A stretch of DNA of 7,694 nucleotides, from positions 1 through 7,694 of the forward strand of contig CAJYRE010000273.1 of the NCBI GenBank assembly GCA_913776675.1, read 5' to 3'. The notes under the pieces are model-generated. The model was not told where the DNA came from and searched no databases. It worked only from the letters and a program-made list of their open reading frames with translations. This stretch comes from Rhizobiaceae bacterium (GTDB lineage Bacteria > Pseudomonadota > Alphaproteobacteria > Rhizobiales > Rhizobiaceae). Every line of letters starts with the position of its first letter. Position 1 is the first letter of the stretch. A program made the translations under genes and the position numbers. This document shows positions 5,679 to 7,694 of this stretch, piece after piece.

Positions 5679-7064
5679 ATGGCCGACGGCCTCAAGCTTT
5701 ACAACACACTGACGCGCAGCAAGGTTGATTTTACCCCCATCGACCCAGAAAACGTGCGCATGTATGTGTGCGGCCCAACCGTGTATGATTTTGCCCATAT
5801 CGGCAATGCCCGGCCTGTGATTGTGTTTGATGTGCTTTATCGCCTGCTCAAGCATATCTATGGCGAAAAACATGTGACCTATGCCCGCAACATCACCGAC
5901 GTGGATGACAAGATCAACGCGCGTGCCTTGCGCGACTTTCCCGATCTGCCGCTCAATGATGCCATTGCCAAGGTGACGCAAAAGACGGCGGACCAGTTCC
6001 ACGCTGATGTCGCCCGCCTTGGCTGCCTTGAGCCGACGGTGGAGCCCCGCGCCACCGACAATATCCCGCAGATGATTGACATCATTGAAACGCTGATTGC
6101 CAAGGGCCATGCCTATGTGGCGGAAGGCGAAGTGCTGTTTGATACCAAATCCATGGCCGCTTACGGCCAGCTCTCCAAGCGTAATCTGGACGAGCAGCAG
6201 GCGGGTGCGCGCATTGCCGTTGAGGCCCATAAAAAGCATCCCGGTGATTTTGTGCTGTGGAAGCTTTCCAGCGAACACGAACCCGGCTGGGAAAGCCCCT
6301 GGGGCCGTGGCCGTCCGGGCTGGCATATCGAATGCTCAGCCATGTCCAAGCGCTATCTGGGTGAGGTGTTCGATATTCACGGCGGCGGACTGGACCTGAT
6401 CTTCCCGCATCATGAAAATGAAATTGCCCAATCCTGCTGCGCCAACGACACCAGCGTGATGGCCAATGTGTGGATGCACAATGGCTTCGTGCAGGTGGAA
6501 GGCAAGAAAATGTCGAAGTCCGACGGCAATTTCTTCACCATCAACGAATTGCTGGACACGGAAAATTTTGGCGGTCGAACATGGCCGGGCGAAGTGCTGC
6601 GGTTGGCGATGTTGATGACGCATTATCGGGAGCCGATTGATTTTTCGATGAAGCGGCTGGAGGAGGCCGAGCGGCTGATTGCCAAATGGCCAACTGGTGA
6701 TGCTGGCAATGCGCTACCAGATCAAAGCGTGCTGGATGCGCTGAAAGATGACCTGAACACGGTTGCCGCCGTGCAGGCTTTGCATGCGCTGGCGGCTGCG
6801 GCCAATGCGGATGCATCGCTGCTGCCATCCTTTGCGGCCAGTGCGGCACTGCTTGGCCTGCTGCCGGAAAAAGCAGAGGTGAGCGACGATCTGTCTGCCG
6901 CCATCGATGCCCTTGTGCAAATGCGCCTTGAAATGCTGAAAAGCAAAAACTTTGCAGAAGCTGACAAGATCCGCGATGATCTGCTGGCCAAGGGCATTCA
7001 GCTCAAGGACGGCAAGGATAAAGACACGGGCGAGCGCGTGACCACGTGGGAGGTCAAGCGGTAA
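5679..7064 (+). CDS. cysS: Cysteinyl-tRNA synthetase
   Basis: CysRS is a class I aminoacyl-tRNA synthetase that charges tRNA-Cys with cysteine in the cytoplasm. The 461-residue product is of normal length. The HIGH-type signature is HIGN (40-43) and the second signature is KMSKS (277-281). The zinc site that selects cysteine is complete: C31, C219, H244 and E248, with the same spacing between the last three as in the E. coli enzyme. The C-terminal part holds the DALR-like helical region and the [16 protein letters not shown] segment typical of bacterial CysRS. The start at 5679 has GGGAG 6 nt upstream. The 5' leader carries a Cys-containing short frame and a stem covering this Shine-Dalgarno, suggesting control by cysteine or charged tRNA-Cys. 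It ends 59 nt before vapB, with no clear terminator between them. Confidence 0.98.
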   Translation: MADGLKLYNTLTRSKVDFTPIDPENVRMYVCGPTVYDFAHIGNARPVIVFDVLYRLLKHIYGEKHVTYARNITDVDDKINARALRDFPDLPLNDAIAKVTQKTADQFHADVARLGCLEPTVEPRATDNIPQMIDIIETLIAKGHAYVAEGEVLFDTKSMAAYGQLSKRNLDEQQAGARIAVEAHKKHPGDFVLWKLSSEHEPGWESPWGRGRPGWHIECSAMSKRYLGEVFDIHGGGLDLIFPHHENEIAQSCCANDTSVMANVWMHNGFVQVEGKKMSKSDGNFFTINELLDTENFGGRTWPGEVLRLAMLMTHYREPIDFSMKRLEEAERLIAKWPTGDAGNALPDQSVLDALKDDLNTVAAVQALHALAAAANADASLLPSFAASAALLGLLPEKAEVSDDLSAAIDALVQMRLEMLKSKNFAEADKIRDDLLAKGIQLKDGKDKDTGERVTTWEVKR

Positions 7065-7065
7065 T

Positions 7066-7094
7066 TTGCATCAAACAATCGTTTGGCATATGCT
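7066..7094 (+). promoter_or_regulatory. Candidate vapBC promoter
   Basis: TTGCAT (7066-7071) and TATGCT (7089-7094) are 17 nt apart, matching 3 of 6 and 4 of 6 consensus bases. The -10 overlaps the inner edge of the left arm of the inverted repeat at 7078-7113, so a protein bound there would block RNA polymerase. Transcription would start near 7101, 23 nt before the vapB ATG. Confidence 0.4.
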
Positions 7095-7113
7095 AGAGCC
7101 TATGCCAAACGAT
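7078..7113. promoter_or_regulatory. Inverted-repeat operator of the vapBC operon
   Basis: ATCGTTTGGCATA (7078-7090) is a perfect 13-nt inverted match of TATGCCAAACGAT (7101-7113), with a 10-nt spacer. It ends 10 nt before the vapB start and covers the likely -10. VapBC/FitAB complexes are known to bind inverted repeats in their own promoters and repress them, so this is very likely the autoregulatory operator. A partial third half-site, CAAAC at 7072-7076, lies just outside the left arm. Confidence 0.75.
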
Positions 7114-7123
7114 GGAGGCGAAG

Positions 7124-7375
7124 ATGAGCGTGGAGCAGGAAAGACATGTGCGGGTGTTCAAAAACGGACGTAATCGCGCCGTTCGCATCCCCGTGGAATT
7201 TGACTTTCCCGGCGATGAGGTGATCATGCGCAAGGAAGGCGAGCGGATCATCATTGAGCCTTTCAAAGACAAGAAACAAAATCTGATCGAGTGGCTGCGC
7301 AGCCAGCCACCGATTGAGGAGGATTTTCCAGATTTTGATCTGAATGATCCACCGCCGAGGCCGGTTGATCTATGA
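7124..7375 (+). CDS. vapB: VapB-type antitoxin, AbrB/SpoVT family
   Basis: This 83-residue protein is the antitoxin of a type II toxin-antitoxin pair. It should neutralise VapC and, as a dimer, bind the inverted repeat upstream. Residues about 7-46 form the swapped-hairpin AbrB DNA-binding domain, recognisable by FKNGRNRAVRIPVEF and the IIIEP end. The C-terminal part (about 53-83), acidic and proline-rich and ending RPVDL, resembles the toxin-wrapping tail of this VapB class. I chose the ATG at 7124 because GGAGG lies 5 nt upstream. An in-frame ATG at 7112 lies inside the operator arm, has no ribosome binding site, and would itself overlap that GGAGG. Its stop overlaps the vapC start by 4 nt (ATGA), the usual sign of translational coupling. 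Confidence 0.9.
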   Translation: MSVEQERHVRVFKNGRNRAVRIPVEFDFPGDEVIMRKEGERIIIEPFKDKKQNLIEWLRSQPPIEEDFPDFDLNDPPPRPVDL

Positions 7376-7694
7376 TAACCGCACGCTACATGCTCGATAC
7401 CAACATCATCTCAGATGTGGTGCGAAATCCGATGGGCAGAGCGGCTGACGCTCTCCATGGCCTTACCCGTGATGATATTTGTCTGAGTTCTATTGCCCTG
7501 TCAGAAATTCTGTTTGGTCTGGAACGCAGAGGATCAGAGCGGCTCACGCGTCTAGTGGAAGGGTTGTTGGAACAGATTGCGGTTATGGCCTATGATGATC
7601 TGGCGGCTCGTCACTATGCAGAGATTCGGACCGCCTTGGAAAAGCAGGGAACGCTGATAGGCGGGAACGACCTGTTCATCGCAGCACACGCACG
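7372..7694 (+). CDS. vapC: VapC-type PIN-domain toxin (3' end outside window)
   Basis: The first 107 residues of a PIN-domain endoribonuclease are visible; the frame is open to the right edge, and about 20-30 residues are probably missing by family length. Three conserved acidic metal-binding residues are present: D9 in MLDTNIIS, E45 in ALSEILFG, and D100 in IGGNDLFIAAHA. The last conserved acidic or Asn-containing block lies outside the window. VapC/FitB toxins cleave specific RNAs, often tRNA, when freed from the antitoxin; the target here cannot be read from sequence. The start overlaps the vapB stop (ATGA). Confidence 0.92.
   Translation, partial: MITARYMLDTNIISDVVRNPMGRAADALHGLTRDDICLSSIALSEILFGLERRGSERLTRLVEGLLEQIAVMAYDDLAARHYAEIRTALEKQGTLIGGNDLFIAAHA

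Noticed and set aside
5474..5728. An 84-codon plus-strand frame across the cysS leader
   Set aside because: It needs a TTG start without a ribosome binding site, runs out of frame into cysS and lacks recognisable features.
5154..6326. A 390-codon open frame on the minus strand crossing the pehA start, the intergenic region and the first half of cysS
   Set aside because: It overlaps two well-supported genes and the promoter region between them, and its product resembles no known fold by eye.
7078..7113. Inverted repeat after cysS as an intrinsic terminator
   Set aside because: No T-run follows on the plus strand, the arms are not GC-rich, and the position over the vapBC -10 fits an operator better.

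Overview
The window reads as a chromosomal segment of a Rhizobiaceae alphaproteobacterium, most like the Agrobacterium/Allorhizobium group. The evidence is the moderately high GC, the protein sequences, a radA-cvpA pair as found in rhizobia, and a GH28 polygalacturonase resembling the secreted pectinases of plant-associated agrobacteria. The organism is an inference, because no rRNA or other marker is present.

Layout from left to right. Positions 1-2093 hold a minus-strand pair, radA (DNA repair and branch migration ATPase) followed by cvpA (inner-membrane protein, running off the left edge). A 15-codon reading frame with a strong ribosome binding site lies between them. A 285-bp divergent spacer with a strong dyad separates radA from ugd (UDP-glucose 6-dehydrogenase, plus strand, 2379-3707). 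ugd converges on a minus-strand secreted polygalacturonase (pehA-like, 3755-5365), with a GC-rich hairpin between them. pehA diverges from cysS (cysteinyl-tRNA synthetase, 5679-7064) across a 313-bp control region. A vapBC-type toxin-antitoxin pair follows cysS, starting at 7124. VapC is cut by the right edge.

The most striking observation is in the leader of cysS. A good rhizobial-type promoter (-35 at 5504-5509, -10 at 5528-5533) sits just 7 nt before an ATG that opens a 14-residue peptide with two Cys codons and one Trp codon (5541-5585). Its stop codon lies inside a 7-bp hairpin. Downstream, an 8-bp perfect stem pairs with the Shine-Dalgarno of cysS, and the Cys-Trp codon region can pair over 8 bp with a segment in the loop of that stem. 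This arrangement looks like a cysteine-responsive attenuator, possibly on a leaderless transcript as in the rhizobial trp leader. I know of no described example upstream of alphaproteobacterial cysS, but I could not search for one.

Functionally the window mixes housekeeping genes (radA, cvpA, cysS), cell-envelope sugar supply (ugd), plant cell-wall attack (pehA) and a toxin-antitoxin module. The module has its own operator, a perfect 13-bp inverted repeat that overlaps its likely -10 box.
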